The notes: generated from the letters alone by a model not told the origin. A DNA stretch of 35,265 bases from Dietzia aerolata (GCF_014144865.1 NZ_JAALDM010000066.1:1-35265); one strand, 5' to 3'; numbered from the stretch's first letter, positions 1 to 8,441 are shown. Translations and numbers: made by a program.

Positions 1-1586
1 AGCGGGCCGGACTGCGCGAGCTCGAGGATCGCGTCCAGGTCGAGGTGCTCCTCGGCAAGGTCGGCGAGCAGTTCGAGCCGCGCCTCCCGCGCCGCCGCGA
101 AGCTCACTCCCGAGGGTTCGCGCACGGCCCCGGCCCGCCCGGAGTCGCCCGCCTCGGCCCCGGCGAAGCCAGCCACCTCGGCCAGGAACGCGCTCCGGAA
201 ACCATCCGCCTCCAGCGTGCCGTGCCACATGGTGCCGAACACCCGACCCCGCCGACCGCCGCCGATGAACTCGTCGTCGTCGTCACCTCGCGAGATTCGT
301 CCGTGGTGGATCTCGTACCCGGCCACGTCCTCGCCGAGTTCCCGCCCGGACGGCAGGCGCAACACCTTGTCGGCGGAGAAGTGGGTGGTCAGGGCTAGTA
401 ATCCGAGGCCGTCGACGCGCGCGCCGGGGTGGCCCTCGATGCCGTCGGGGTCGGCGATCTCGCGGCCGAGCATCTGGCAACCTCCGCAGATCCCGAGCAC
501 CGCGCCGCCGCGCTCGACGTGTGTAGAGATGGCGCGGTCGAGGCCCCGGGCGCGGAGCCAGTCCAGGTCCGCGAGGGTCGCCCTGGTTCCGGGGACGACG
601 ACGAGGTCGGCACCCGCCAGGTCGCGGGGCTCCGTGACGAATCGCAGCTCTACATCCGTCTCGAGGCCTAGCGCGTCGACATCGGTGAAGTTACTGATGC
701 GTGGCAATCGGATGACCGCCACGCGCAGTGGTGCGGTGGCAGTGCCGGCGGGCAGGGCGTTCGGGTCGTCCGCCGCGGGCGAGGCACTGCCTGGGGCGGG
801 CACCGACAGTCCGTCCTCCGAGTCGAGCCAGAGGTCGGGATGCCACGGCAGCACCCCGAGCGTCGGCCGGGCGGACAGTCGCTCGAGTTCCCGCAGGCCC
901 GGCGTGAGCAGGGAGGCGTCGCCGCGGAACTTGTTGAGCACGAACCCGGCGATCAACCGCTGGTCGGCGGCCTCGAGGAGGGCGACCGTGCCGTGGAGTG
1001 CGGCGAAGACACCGCCGCGGTCGATGTCGCCCACCACCACGACGGGCATGTCGGCGTGGCGGGCCAGACCCATGTTGACGTAGTCGCTGCCGCGCAGGTT
1101 GATCTCGGTGGGACTGCCGGCGCCCTCGCAGATCACCAGGTCATGGCGCGAGGCGAGGTCGTCGTAGGCGGCGAATGCGGCCTCGGCCAGGTGCGCGCGG
1201 CCGTCGACGAAGTCGCGGGAGGACACCGTGCCGGCGGGCTGACCCATCACCACCACGTGACTGCGGCGGTCGCCGCCGGGTTTGAGGAGCACCGGGTTCA
1301 TCGCGGGCTCCGGCTCGACCTTCGCGGCGACGGCCTGGATCCACTGGGCGCGACCGATTTCGCCGTGGCCGGCATGGCGGGCGGGGTCGGAGCCGGAAGT
1401 ATCGATATCCGTGGCGTCGGCAGAACCGCGCGAGGAGCGCACGACCATCGAGTTGTTGGACATGTTCTGCGCCTTGTACGGTGCCACCTTCAGTCCCCGG
1501 CGCGCGAACGCCCGGCACAGCGCGGTCACCACGACCGTCTTGCCCGCATCGGAGGTAGTACCGGCGATGAGCAGCGAGGAGGTCAC
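1..1586 (-). CDS. cobQ: Cobyric acid synthase (adenosylcobyrinate a,c-diamide amidotransferase), C-terminus cut by window edge
   Basis: CobQ/CbiP amidates the b, d, e and g carboxylates of adenosylcobyrinic acid a,c-diamide in cytoplasmic cobalamin synthesis, using glutamine and ATP. The reading frame is open from a GTG at 1586 to the window edge, about 528 codons, slightly longer than the usual 480-510, so only a short tail is missing. The N-terminus (MTSSLLIAGTTSDAGKT) is the dethiobiotin-synthetase-like P-loop, followed by the CobQ hallmark NMSNN. The C-terminal half is a class I glutamine amidotransferase: the nucleophile cysteine is in GICGGCQMLG near residue 365 and the histidine in GYEIHHGRI near residue 420. 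An insertion of about 24 residues rich in Ser, Asp and His separates NMSNN from EIGRAQW, where many homologues are continuous. No other cobalamin gene lies in the window; partners would be beyond the left edge. Identification is secure; the start is less so, because no strong ribosome binding site is visible. Confidence 0.96.
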   Translation of the reverse strand, partial: MTSSLLIAGTTSDAGKTVVVTALCRAFARRGLKVAPYKAQNMSNNSMVVRSSRGSADATDIDTSGSDPARHAGHGEIGRAQWIQAVAAKVEPEPAMNPVLLKPGGDRRSHVVVMGQPAGTVSSRDFVDGRAHLAEAAFAAYDDLASRHDLVICEGAGSPTEINLRGSDYVNMGLARHADMPVVVVGDIDRGGVFAALHGTVALLEAADQRLIAGFVLNKFRGDASLLTPGLRELERLSARPTLGVLPWHPDLWLDSEDGLSVPAPGSASPAADDPNALPAGTATAPLRVAVIRLPRISNFTDVDALGLETDVELRFVTEPRDLAGADLVVVPGTRATLADLDWLRARGLDRAISTHVERGGAVLGICGGCQMLGREIADPDGIEGHPGARVDGLGLLALTTHFSADKVLRLPSGRELGEDVAGYEIHHGRISRGDDDDEFIGGGRRGRVFGTMWHGTLEADGFRSAFLAEVAGFAGAEAGDSGRAGAVREPSGVSFAAAREARLELLADLAEEHLDLDAILELAQSGP

Positions 1587-1717
1587 GCGTCGATGGTAGT
1601 CGGCGGCATGAAGAGGGCCCCGGCGGTCACGACCCCTGGCCCCGACTGCGGTTCCTGAGGAAATCGCCTGACCCCCTGCGATACTCCGCCTCTGGGCGCT
1701 CTAATACACTCAACAGG

Positions 1718-1733
1718 TGTGAGTGGAGTCACA
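1718..1733. promoter_or_regulatory. Crp/GlxR-type operator, perfect TGTGA-N6-TCACA
   Basis: The site reads TGTGA, six bases (GTGGAG), then TCACA, an exact match to the half-sites of the cAMP-receptor-protein family; Crp of M. tuberculosis and GlxR of Corynebacterium use this type of site. It lies 132 bp upstream of the cobQ start and 41 bp upstream of the start of the broken Tat gene. A TACACT hexamer (TANNNT type) begins at 1706. Which gene it served cannot be told from position alone. Confidence 0.6.
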
Positions 1734-1773
1734 TTCACATGCGTGACCGCCGCCGTTGCGACGAGGAGGACCG

Positions 1774-2350
1774 ATGGAAGCTTTCAACAGACGCACTTTC
1801 CTCGCCCGGGCATCTATGTTCGGCACAGTCGTCGGGTCGGACGCGTTCCTGCCCGGAGCCGTGGGGGTCGCCCCAGCCGCCAACGCATAGGGCAGTGTGG
1901 TGCTCGACGCGTTCTCCGCATTCTCGCTCGACACCATGCGGGGACTCTGTGTCATGAGCATGCCCGGTCCCGACGAGTGGTCGCGCCAGCAGGGCACGCC
2001 CAGGACCGACCCCGGCCCGATCGAGGTCGGCGGTGGCGAATTCGTCATGGATCTCTTCGACAACTACCTCGGCATGGGCGACCAGCTCGCCCGGCCGGTC
2101 GCCCTGGGGCTCGGTGAGGCGCTGTCCGATCGGGTGATGTCTCGGGAGGTCTGCACGGGCAGTCCGATGGCCTCGCACCCGCGGAACATCAACGCTTCCT
2201 TGGTGCCCATCGCCGCAGGCGCTCGCAACCCGCACCGCAGAAAAGATCTTCCGCCTCTACTTCGACGGCGACTCCTGGGTCGACAAGGAAGCCCCCGTCG
2301 TCAGCACCGACCCCCGCATCAGCGTCCGCATGGGCGAACTCGGCTTATAG
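1774..2350 (+). pseudogene. Decayed gene for a Tat-exported protein (nonsense codon plus frameshift)
   Basis: The frame opens with ATG at 1774 and encodes a twin-arginine signal (NRRTFLARASMFG, then an apolar stretch ending PAANA). It meets TAG at 1888-1890 exactly at the expected signal-peptidase site. Beyond the stop the same frame continues with convincing protein (VVLDAFSAFSLDTMRG, GGGEFVMDLFDNYLG) to about 2200. A second convincing stretch (RTAEKIFRLYFDGDSWVDKE) lies one frame over and ends at TAG 2348-2350, so a frameshift falls near 2200-2222. The whole is too short for an enzyme and reads as a remnant. The middle part resembles, from memory, a mycobacterial family of Tat-exported proteins of unknown function. 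No function is assigned. Confidence 0.6.
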
Positions 2351-2383
2351 TGCGGTTACCGACCCCGAGGTGAGGAACACACG

Positions 2384-2959
2384 GTGGAGTTAAAAGACCT
2401 TCTCGATGCGCTGAATGCCGGCGAGACCATCAGTGGGGGTTCGCCGCTGCACGAGGTGATGCACCGGACCAGCCAAGACGCGCTGCGGGTGACGGCAGAA
2501 CTGAACGGCAGCTACCAGGAGCCTCGGCGGGTCCGAGAGTTACTCTCCGAGCTGACAGGCGGACCGGTCGCCGAGTCCGTGGCCGTGTTTCCGCCGCTGT
2601 ACTCGGACTTCGGCAAGAACCTCCGACTCGGCGAGCGGGTCTTCATCAACTCCGGGTGCCGCTTCCAGGATCAGGGCGGGGTGACAATTGGTGATGACTG
2701 CCTGATCGGGCACAACGCGGTGTTCGCAAGCCTCAATCATGCGATGGACCCGGCCCGTCGGGCGGACATGATCCCCGCGCCCATCGTGGTGGGCCGAAAT
2801 GTCTGGATCGGCTCCAACTCGACGATCTTGTCCGGGGTCACGATCGGGCGGAACGCCGTGGTAGCGGCCGCGTCGGTGGTGACCAAGGACGTTCCGGCGA
2901 ACTCGGTGGTGGTGGGCTCGCCCGCACGGGTGGTCCGCACCCTCGACTCCGTCGACTAG
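2384..2959 (+). CDS. Sugar O-acetyltransferase, left-handed beta-helix (Maa/LacA/NodL type)
   Basis: A 191-residue hexapeptide-repeat acetyltransferase that would transfer acetyl from acetyl-CoA to a sugar hydroxyl in the cytoplasm. The start is GTG 2384 with GTGAGGA about 8 bases upstream. Residues from about 80 onward show hexapeptide turns (LGERVFINSGC, VTIGDDCLIGHN, IVVGRNVWIGS, VTIGRNAVVAAAS), and the catalytic histidine of the family is seen in FASLNHAMDP (His119). The C-terminus VVVGSPARVVR is the usual acetyl-CoA-binding tail. The N-terminal 60 residues do not match the classical Maa domain closely, so the acceptor is unknown. It converges on the MpaB-like gene with only five bases between stop codons. 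The frameshifted Tat gene ends 33 bp upstream and probably has no functional link. Confidence 0.9.
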   Translation: MELKDLLDALNAGETISGGSPLHEVMHRTSQDALRVTAELNGSYQEPRRVRELLSELTGGPVAESVAVFPPLYSDFGKNLRLGERVFINSGCRFQDQGGVTIGDDCLIGHNAVFASLNHAMDPARRADMIPAPIVVGRNVWIGSNSTILSGVTIGRNAVVAAASVVTKDVPANSVVVGSPARVVRTLDSVD

Positions 2960-2964
2960 CGCGA

Positions 2965-3951
2965 CTAGAACACGTCGATCCCCAGGGTCCGCCGCGCCCG
3001 CATATCCCACAGCGCGACGGTGTAGAGCTTGCGCAACGGCATGGGCACCACCAGATCGGCGGCGCGGGCAACGGCGTGAATCCGGCGCTTGCGTCGCAGG
3101 TCAGCGGGGGCGACCTCCCAGCCCATCTTCTCTCGGGTCGGGCCGGGGATACCGAACCGCGTGTACGAGTGGTGCACGGGCCCGACGGTGCGGTGCAGCA
3201 CGGTGCCGGAGCCGGCGAGCTTGCCGTCCAGCGGCCCGAACGCGCACAGGTCGTCGAGCATCTCGCGGACAGGCTCGTCGAAGTTCGCTTCGGCCATTCC
3301 CTCGGCGAAGACCTTCTCGTACTCGTCCCACGTGGCCGGCCAGGCGTCGGCACGGACGTTGAGTACGGTCGCCAGCGGCTCACCCAGCCTCAGGACGTGT
3401 TCCCGCTCGGCGGCGTTCAGCGGCCGGTAGAGCAGTTCGTACTGGTCCACGAAGAACCGGATGAGGCACAACGCGACCCACAGTTGGAGCTTCTGCGAGT
3501 TACCCGAGTAACGCACGGGCGAGTCGGAGGTCGAGAACACCTCGTCGTGGATCCGCTTGACCTCGTCGTGCATGAACTGCCGGTCGTCCGCGTTTCCGAG
3601 CGTGGCCACGGCCAGGTACAGCCCGGTGGTGCGGCCGCGCTTGATGGGGTGCCGGTCCACGCGCCCGGACTCGACGCGGCTCTCCACCACCCCGTGGCCG
3701 ACGGCCGGATTGGCCAGCTGCATCACGACGTTCGCGCCGGCGAGCCACAGCCACAGGCCACTGGACAGGTCGAGCAGCGAGTCGATCTGCGTGAGGTCAC
3801 GCTCAGCCGGTCGGCGGCGGGCGACGAACGAGCGCAGCGCCGAGCGGGCCGCAGCACGAGCGGACGCGGTCGGGCCAGACGAGCCGGTCGGGCCGCTCGG
3901 GCCGGGCGGTCCGAGCGTACTTGCGGGAATCTGTACCGCGGTCATCGGCAT
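2965..3951 (-). CDS. MpaB/DUF2236 family oxygenase-like protein
   Basis: A 328-residue member of the DUF2236 (oxygenase MpaB / latex-clearing-protein-like) family, whose characterised relatives are heme b proteins that cleave polyisoprene or act as oxygenases. Family features visible are ANVVMQLANPAVGHGV near residue 80, RTTGLYLAVATLGN, and the HDEVKRIHDEVF helix near residue 128, the region that supplies heme-proximal residues in relatives. The C-terminus is a helical tail with no membrane segment. The start ATG 3951 has AAGGA closely upstream. Residues 13-27 form five Gly-X-Y triplets (GPP GPS GPT GSS GPT), a short collagen-like linker not needed by the fold. It is divergent from a TetR gene 155 bp away, a common arrangement for this family, so local TetR control is likely. 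Substrate unknown. Confidence 0.88.
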   Translation of the reverse strand: MPMTAVQIPASTLGPPGPSGPTGSSGPTASARAAARSALRSFVARRRPAERDLTQIDSLLDLSSGLWLWLAGANVVMQLANPAVGHGVVESRVESGRVDRHPIKRGRTTGLYLAVATLGNADDRQFMHDEVKRIHDEVFSTSDSPVRYSGNSQKLQLWVALCLIRFFVDQYELLYRPLNAAEREHVLRLGEPLATVLNVRADAWPATWDEYEKVFAEGMAEANFDEPVREMLDDLCAFGPLDGKLAGSGTVLHRTVGPVHHSYTRFGIPGPTREKMGWEVAPADLRRKRRIHAVARAADLVVPMPLRKLYTVALWDMRARRTLGIDVF

Positions 3952-4024
3952 CCATCCTTGGCGGTGCGGGTGGCCTCGGGCGGTCGCCCGGGGCGGATGA
4001 CCTCACGGTAGACCCACACCCACC

Positions 4025-4048
4025 ATCTGAGCAAGGATGTAGTCAGAT
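4025..4048. promoter_or_regulatory. Candidate operator in the mpaB-like/TetR divergent region
   Basis: ATCTGA at 4025-4030 and TCAGAT at 4043-4048 form an inverted repeat with a 12-base spacer, placed between the two divergent starts (3951 and 4107). TetR proteins bind such dyads next to their own gene. Six-base arms can occur by chance, so this is a weak call. Confidence 0.3.
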
Positions 4049-4106
4049 TGGTTCCGGCCCCTCCCCCTTCCCGCCACGTTGCTAGGGTCGGACCGGTAAC
4101 CAGCAC

Positions 4107-4781
4107 GTGAACACGGCGGATCCGAGACGAGTCATGGCAGCGCAAGGCAAGCAGGGGCGCATCTACGGCGGTCTGTCGTCGGCCGATCGCGAAGCCCAGC
4201 GCCGCCAGAGCCTGCTGGACGCGGCGATCGATCAGCTCATCGCCGGCGAGAAACTCACCGTCCGCGGGGTGTGCGCCCGGACCAACCTGACCTCCCGCTA
4301 TTTCTACGAGAATTTCCGCTCCACGGACGAGCTCGCCGAGACGGCGTACGACACCTGTGTCGCCGAGCTCGCCGCGGCCGTGACCGACGCCTTCGCCACC
4401 CCGGCCGAGTTGGATGCGCAGATCGCCAGCGCGATGACGGTGCTGGTCGCGAGCCTGGAAGCTAACCCGAGGGCCGGGCATGTGCTCTTCTCGTACCGCA
4501 TCAACAACCCGCTGATCTCGCGCAAGCGACAGGAGTCGACCGCCTTCTTCGCCCAGATCACCGCGGAGACGGTCGGCGATGCGGCACCGCCGGGGATCGA
4601 TGCGGTCCAGGCCGCCCATTTCGTGGTGGGCGGGGTGACCCAGTTGCTGTCGGTGTGGCTCAACGAGGGAGAAAAAAGATCTGACGACGACAACACCGGC
4701 TCAGCCCCACTCGACGGCCCGGCGGTTGCCAGGCTGGCCACCACGTTGATCACCGCGCTGGCCGCCCAGCTGGCTAGGTAA
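4107..4781 (+). CDS. TetR/AcrR family transcriptional regulator
   Basis: A 224-residue one-component repressor. The N-terminal HTH is clear: AQRRQSLLDAAIDQLIAG, then LTVRGVCARTNLTSRYFYENF, a canonical TetR recognition helix with the aromatic Y-F-Y-x-x-F pattern. The remaining 150 residues form the variable ligand-binding and dimerisation domain. Start choice is open: GTG 4107 gives the longest frame, while ATG 4134 begins MAAQGKQGRIYGGLS, where homologues commonly start; neither has a strong Shine-Dalgarno sequence. It is divergent from the MpaB-like oxygenase and probably controls it and itself. Its 3' end converges on the hypothetical gene at 4794 with 12 bases between. The ligand cannot be read from sequence. 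Confidence 0.92.
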   Translation: MNTADPRRVMAAQGKQGRIYGGLSSADREAQRRQSLLDAAIDQLIAGEKLTVRGVCARTNLTSRYFYENFRSTDELAETAYDTCVAELAAAVTDAFATPAELDAQIASAMTVLVASLEANPRAGHVLFSYRINNPLISRKRQESTAFFAQITAETVGDAAPPGIDAVQAAHFVVGGVTQLLSVWLNEGEKRSDDDNTGSAPLDGPAVARLATTLITALAAQLAR

Positions 4782-4793
4782 CCAAATCGGGCA

Positions 4794-5246
4794 TCAGGGC
4801 GCTGGCTCGAGTTCCGGCAGACTGTCGCCGCCCCAGCTCCGGTGCAGGTAGCCGATGGCTGCGTCGATCTCCTCGCGTGTCACCGATCCGGTCTCGCCGG
4901 GTTCGAGGGGGTCGAAGTGGAAGATGTACAGCCTCGAGGCGAACTGCTCGAACGGCAGTGACGATTCGCCGAATCGCTCGCCGTGTCCGGCGGTGCTCAC
5001 CACGACACCGTCCCCCCAGTCCTGGCCGCTGTCGTTGTTGGGGTTGAAGAAGTAGACCCGCATAGTGCCTTCGGGGTCGAGCGCGGCCCGGAGGATGGTG
5101 ATGGCGTGCCAGCCGACGAACCTGGCGGAACTGTCGGTCACGGCGACGCCCGCGGGCTGCGGGTGGATGAAAAGGTCTAGCGTCGAGGTGGCCTGAGGAC
5201 CCCTACCTGGACGGGTGTCACCCATGTCCCGCGTTCGCATCCACAA
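4794..5246 (-). CDS. Hypothetical protein, possibly the C-terminal part of a larger gene
   Basis: About 150 residues without a family I recognise. The core is protein-like: DLFIHPQPAG, GWHAITILRAALDPEG, MRVYFFNPNNDSGQDW, LPFEQFASRLYIFHFD. A GWHA...VYFFNPN pattern resembles the histidine-bearing half of papain-like or C39-like cysteine peptidase folds, but no cysteine half is present. The first 25 residues are low-complexity Arg/Gly/Pro and the start region has no good ribosome binding site (GTG 5246 or ATG 5225 are possible). The N-terminus overlaps the head of a truncated DHFR-like gene on the other strand. The simplest reading is that an older, longer gene lost its 5' part in a rearrangement near 5200. 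There is no signal peptide or membrane segment. Confidence 0.5.
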   Translation of the reverse strand: MWMRTRDMGDTRPGRGPQATSTLDLFIHPQPAGVAVTDSSARFVGWHAITILRAALDPEGTMRVYFFNPNNDSGQDWGDGVVVSTAGHGERFGESSLPFEQFASRLYIFHFDPLEPGETGSVTREEIDAAIGYLHRSWGGDSLPELEPAP

Positions 5247-5451
5247 CTACTTCACCTCTCTGGACGGCTTTGCTGCCGGCACCTACGTGACCGCCGAGCA
5301 TCCGATCGGCGACGCGGGAGCGTTGTTCGCCGGATTCGACGGACGGTTCATCCACGGGCTGGACCACGTGGAGGCGCCGATCACCGTCGACCGCGCGCTG
5401 GAACCGCCGGACGTAATCAGTCCGGCGGTTCCAGCGCGCTTTCCGCGGTGA
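5224..5451 (+). pseudogene. Truncated dihydrofolate-reductase-like (RibD C-terminal fold) gene, N-terminal fragment
   Basis: From ATG 5224 the frame encodes MSRVRIHNYFTSLDGFAAG, the first beta strand and S-L-D-G-F turn typical of the bacterial DHFR/RibD_C family, then GDAGALFAGFDGRFIHGLDHVEAPITVDRAL. Members run to about 190-220 residues. Here the frame enters a perfect inverted repeat at 5393 and stops after about 75 residues, missing the rest of the Rossmann-like fold and the NADPH loop. No intact reductase could be made. A complete, different DHFR-like gene sits at 10377. The fragment overlaps the head of the hypothetical gene at 4794-5246 on the opposite strand, which supports a rearranged locus. 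Confidence 0.6.
5393..5439. terminator. Perfect 20-bp inverted repeat, 7-nt loop; likely terminator of the copper operon
   Basis: The left arm 5393-5412 (GCGCGCTGGAACCGCCGGAC) and right arm 5420-5439 are exact reverse complements around the loop GTAATCA. It lies 18 bp beyond the csoR stop codon, so it is well placed to end the leftward copZ-copA-csoR transcript. No T-run follows on either strand, which is common for actinobacterial hairpin terminators. It also forms the 3' end of the truncated DHFR-like frame, which is odd for a simple terminator. Confidence 0.7.
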
Positions 5452-5457
5452 GGTCGC

Positions 5458-5772
5458 TCAGCGTGCGAAGCGGGCGATCGCGTCCGCGACCTCGGTGAAC
5501 TTCGCCTCGGCGGCCTCGTCCCCCTCCTCGACCGCGTCGCGGACACAATGCCGCATGTGATCGTCCAGCAGTCCGAGGGCCACGTTGCGCAGCGCCGAGT
5601 TCACGGCACTGACCTGCGTGAGGATGTCGATGCAGTACTGCTCTTCCTCGATCATCCGGTGGATGCCCCGGACCTGACCCTCGATCCGCTTGAGTCGCGC
5701 CTTGTAGCGGTCCTGGTCCTGGATGTAGCCGTGGTGCGAGTGGTAGTCGCCGTCAGACTCGGTGGAGGTCAT
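5458..5772 (-). CDS. csoR: Copper-sensing transcriptional repressor CsoR
   Basis: A 104-residue all-helical CsoR/RcnR-family repressor that leaves DNA when Cu(I) binds. The helix-1 signature [20 protein letters not shown] is present. The Cu(I) ligands are visible as Cys47 (EEQYCIDIL), His72 and Cys76 (LLDDHMRHC); the spacings of 25 and 4 residues equal those of M. tuberculosis CsoR (Cys36, His61, Cys65). The N-terminal tail contains an extra HSHH cluster. The start ATG overlaps the copA stop as ATGA, showing translational coupling as the last gene of copZ-copA-csoR. It almost certainly binds the operator at 8414-8438, giving feedback control of the whole operon. Identification is secure. Confidence 0.96.
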   Translation of the reverse strand: MTSTESDGDYHSHHGYIQDQDRYKARLKRIEGQVRGIHRMIEEEQYCIDILTQVSAVNSALRNVALGLLDDHMRHCVRDAVEEGDEAAEAKFTEVADAIARFAR

Positions 5773-8102
5773 GCCTTGACTCCTTCTGTCGTTGCAGTCC
5801 GGTAGCTGGAGGAGAAGCCACGCAGGCGCAGTGAGTTGGTCACCACGAACACGCTCGAGAACGCCATGGCGATCCCCGCGAGCATCGGGTTGAGCAGGCC
5901 GATCGCGGCGACCGGGATGAGCGCCACGTTGTAGGCGAACGCCCAGAACAGGTTGCCCTTGATCGTGCCGAGGGTCCGCCGGGAGAGCCGGATCGCGTCG
6001 ACCGCCGACCGCAGGTCGTCGTTCATCAGGGTGATGTCGCTGGCCTCGATCGCCACATCTGTGCCGGCTCCCATGGCCAGTCCCAGCTCGGCGCGGGCCA
6101 GTGCGGCCGCGTCGTTGACGCCGTCACCGACCATGGCCACGTTCTCACCCTGGTCCTGCAGCCGTTCGATCTGCGCGACCTTGTCGTCGGGCATGACCTC
6201 GGCGATCACGTTCTCCGGATCGATCCCGACCTCGGCGGCGACCGCCCGGGCGGCTCCGGCGTTGTCACCGGTGAGCAGCCACGGGGTCAGGCCGAGCTCC
6301 TTGAGACCGGCCACGGCCTCGGCAGAGGTGGGCTTGACCGTGTCGCGGACGGTGATCACGCCGGCGGCCTCGCCGTCGATCTGCACGACCACCGGGGTGC
6401 CGCCCTGCTCCTGGCTTCCGGTGAAGGCGGTCGCCAGCGCGGCGGGCAGGTCACCGGCCGGGCGGCCGACCGTCACCACTGCGCCGTCGACGGTGCCGGT
6501 GACACCCCGTCCCGCGGTGTTGGCGAAGTCGGTGACCTCCGGCAACTCGCCGGCCCGCGCGCCCTCGCGGGCGATGGCCTGGGCGATCGGGTGCTCCGAC
6601 GCCGCCTCCACCGCCGCGGCCTTGGCCAGAACGTCCGCACGGTCGCGGCCCTCGGGCACGGTCACGTCGCTGACGGACATGATTCCGGAGGTGACGGTGC
6701 CGGTCTTGTCCATGACGATGGTGTCGACGCGCCGGGTGGACTCCAGCACCTCAGGGCCCTTGATGAGCAGGCCCATCTGCGCGCCCCGGCCGGTACCGAC
6801 GAGCAGAGCGGTCGGGGTGGCCAGTCCGAGAGCACAGGGACAGGCGATGATCAGCACCGCCACAGCCGCGGTGAATGCCGGAGCCAGGCCCGCGCCCAGG
6901 ACGAACATGTGGACCAGCAGCGTGATGATCGCGATGACGATCACGACCGGCACGAAGACCTGCGAGATCTGGTCGACCAGTCGCTGGACCGGCGCCTTCT
7001 TGGACTGTGCCTCGGTGACCAGCTTGGCCATCTGCGCCAGCGTGGTGTCCTGACCGGTGCGGGTGACCTCGACCAGCAGTCGGCCGGAGGTGTTCATCGT
7101 CGCCCCGGTGACCGTGGACCCGGGGGTCACCTCGACCGGCACGGACTCGCCGGTGAGCATTGACTCATCAACGGCGGAGGACCCGTCGGTGACGCGGCCG
7201 TCGGTGGCGATCTTCTCGCCGGGACGGACCACGAACACGTCGCCGACCTGCAGCTGCCCGATCGGCACGCGGACCTCCCGGCCGTCCCGGAGGACGGCGG
7301 CGTCCTTGGCGCCCATGTCGAGCAGCGCCTTGAGCGCGGCCGAGGACTGCCCCTTGGCCTTGGTCTCGAACCAGCGGCCGAGCAGCAGGAAGGAGATCAC
7401 CACGGCGGCGGTCTCAAGGTAGATCTCGTCCATCGTCGAGCCCGAGGGCAGCAGGTGCATCTCCATCTTCATGCCGGGCATTCCGGCATTGCCGAGGAAG
7501 AGCGCCCACAGCGACCACAGGTAAGCGGCCGCGGTGCCCATCGACACGAGCGTGTCCATGGTGAACGACCCGTGGCGCAGGTTCACGAGGGTGGCCCTGT
7601 GGAACGGTGCGCCGCCCCAGAAGAAGATCGGCGTGACCATGGTCAACACGGCCCACTGCCAGTTGGTGAACTGCAGCGCCGGAACCATGCTCAACAGCAC
7701 GACCGGCACGGTCAGCAGTGCGGACACGATCAGCCGATGCTTGAGATCGGCCGTCTCGCGCTCCCGTGCCGCTTCGATCTGATCGTGTGACCCGGACCCG
7801 CCGCCGGAACCGCCAACACCTCCGGAGCCCCCGATCGGGTCACCGTCGACGTTGTCGTCGTCGTCCCCCATCGTGAAGGCGTCGTATCCCGCACCTCTCA
7901 CGGTGTCGATGAGGACGTCCGGTTCGACCTTGGCCGGGTCGTAGGAGATGGTTGCCGATTCGGTGGCGTAGTTGACCGTCGCGTCAACCCCGTCGAGCTT
8001 GTTGAGCTTGCGCTCGACCCGGGCCGAGCAGGACGTACAGGTCATGCCGGTGACACCCAGGTCGACCTGGATCAGGTCGGCCACGGGGTTGATGGTGGCC
8101 AT
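5769..8102 (-). CDS. copA: Copper-translocating P1B-type ATPase
   Basis: A 777-residue Cu(I)-exporting P1B-1 ATPase of the inner membrane. In order: an N-terminal heavy-metal-associated domain with GMTCTSC (Cys22, Cys25); an acidic then Gly/Ser-rich linker near residues 79-106; eight membrane helices; the actuator loop TGES (317-320); the intramembrane CPC copper site (421-423); the phosphorylation motif DKTGT (465-469); the SEHP nucleotide-binding motif (503-505); GDGVND (659-664); and the Cu-specific Y-N (724-725) and M-x-x-S-S (746-750) residues in the last two helices. All catalytic residues are present. It is preceded by copZ (49 bp gap) and overlaps csoR by four bases. The loop after helix 3 carries a Met/His-rich stretch ([12 protein letters not shown]) that may take part in copper release outside. 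Confidence 0.97.
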   Translation of the reverse strand: MATINPVADLIQVDLGVTGMTCTSCSARVERKLNKLDGVDATVNYATESATISYDPAKVEPDVLIDTVRGAGYDAFTMGDDDDNVDGDPIGGSGGVGGSGGGSGSHDQIEAARERETADLKHRLIVSALLTVPVVLLSMVPALQFTNWQWAVLTMVTPIFFWGGAPFHRATLVNLRHGSFTMDTLVSMGTAAAYLWSLWALFLGNAGMPGMKMEMHLLPSGSTMDEIYLETAAVVISFLLLGRWFETKAKGQSSAALKALLDMGAKDAAVLRDGREVRVPIGQLQVGDVFVVRPGEKIATDGRVTDGSSAVDESMLTGESVPVEVTPGSTVTGATMNTSGRLLVEVTRTGQDTTLAQMAKLVTEAQSKKAPVQRLVDQISQVFVPVVIVIAIITLLVHMFVLGAGLAPAFTAAVAVLIIACPCALGLATPTALLVGTGRGAQMGLLIKGPEVLESTRRVDTIVMDKTGTVTSGIMSVSDVTVPEGRDRADVLAKAAAVEAASEHPIAQAIAREGARAGELPEVTDFANTAGRGVTGTVDGAVVTVGRPAGDLPAALATAFTGSQEQGGTPVVVQIDGEAAGVITVRDTVKPTSAEAVAGLKELGLTPWLLTGDNAGAARAVAAEVGIDPENVIAEVMPDDKVAQIERLQDQGENVAMVGDGVNDAAALARAELGLAMGAGTDVAIEASDITLMNDDLRSAVDAIRLSRRTLGTIKGNLFWAFAYNVALIPVAAIGLLNPMLAGIAMAFSSVFVVTNSLRLRGFSSSYRTATTEGVKA

Positions 8103-8151
8103 CGGAGATCAGTCCTTCGTCAGATGAAGAGGGTCGGTCGGTTCTCGGGGA

Positions 8152-8361
8152 TCAGGCGGTGACGGTGTAGCCGGCCTCGGTGACGGCCGCGGCGACCTGA
8201 TCGTCGGTGAAGTCCTCGCCGGTGACGGTGACGGCGCCGGTCTTGCTCGAGGCCTCCACGGCGGTGACGCCGGCGATCTCGCCGACCTCCTCCTTGACGG
8301 ACATCTCGCAGTGTCCGCAGGTCATGCCCTCGACGGTGTACTCCTTGGTGGTGGCAGCCAT
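8152..8361 (-). CDS. copZ: Copper chaperone CopZ (heavy-metal-associated domain)
   Basis: A 69-residue Atx1/CopZ-type chaperone with one ferredoxin-like HMA fold. The copper motif is GMTCGHC (Met13, Cys15, Cys18). It would carry Cu(I) in the cytoplasm to the N-terminal HMA domain of CopA, encoded next. The start ATG 8361 has a strong GAAAGGAG ribosome binding site. It is first in the copZ-copA-csoR operon, 53 bp downstream of the CsoR operator. Length and motif leave little doubt. Confidence 0.95.
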   Translation of the reverse strand: MAATTKEYTVEGMTCGHCEMSVKEEVGEIAGVTAVEASSKTGAVTVTGEDFTDDQVAAAVTEAGYTVTA

Positions 8362-8412
8362 GACGGCTCCTTTCTTCGACGTGTGTGGTCCGACTCCTCC
8401 CGGACACCAGTA

Positions 8413-8441
8413 AACCTATACCCCCTATGGGTATAGGTCAA
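8413..8441 (-). promoter_or_regulatory. Copper operon promoter with embedded CsoR operator
   Basis: On the minus strand a -35 TTGACC (8436-8441) and a -10 TAGGTT (8413-8418) are 17 bases apart. Between and across them lies a perfect dyad at 8414-8438: arms of ten bases (ACCTATACCC and its complement) with a five-base spacer. The TATACCCC...GGGTATA core is the known CsoR-box type. Bound CsoR would cover both promoter elements, so repression by occlusion and release by Cu(I) are expected. The run of AT-rich sequence stands out from the GC-rich surroundings. Confidence 0.88.
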
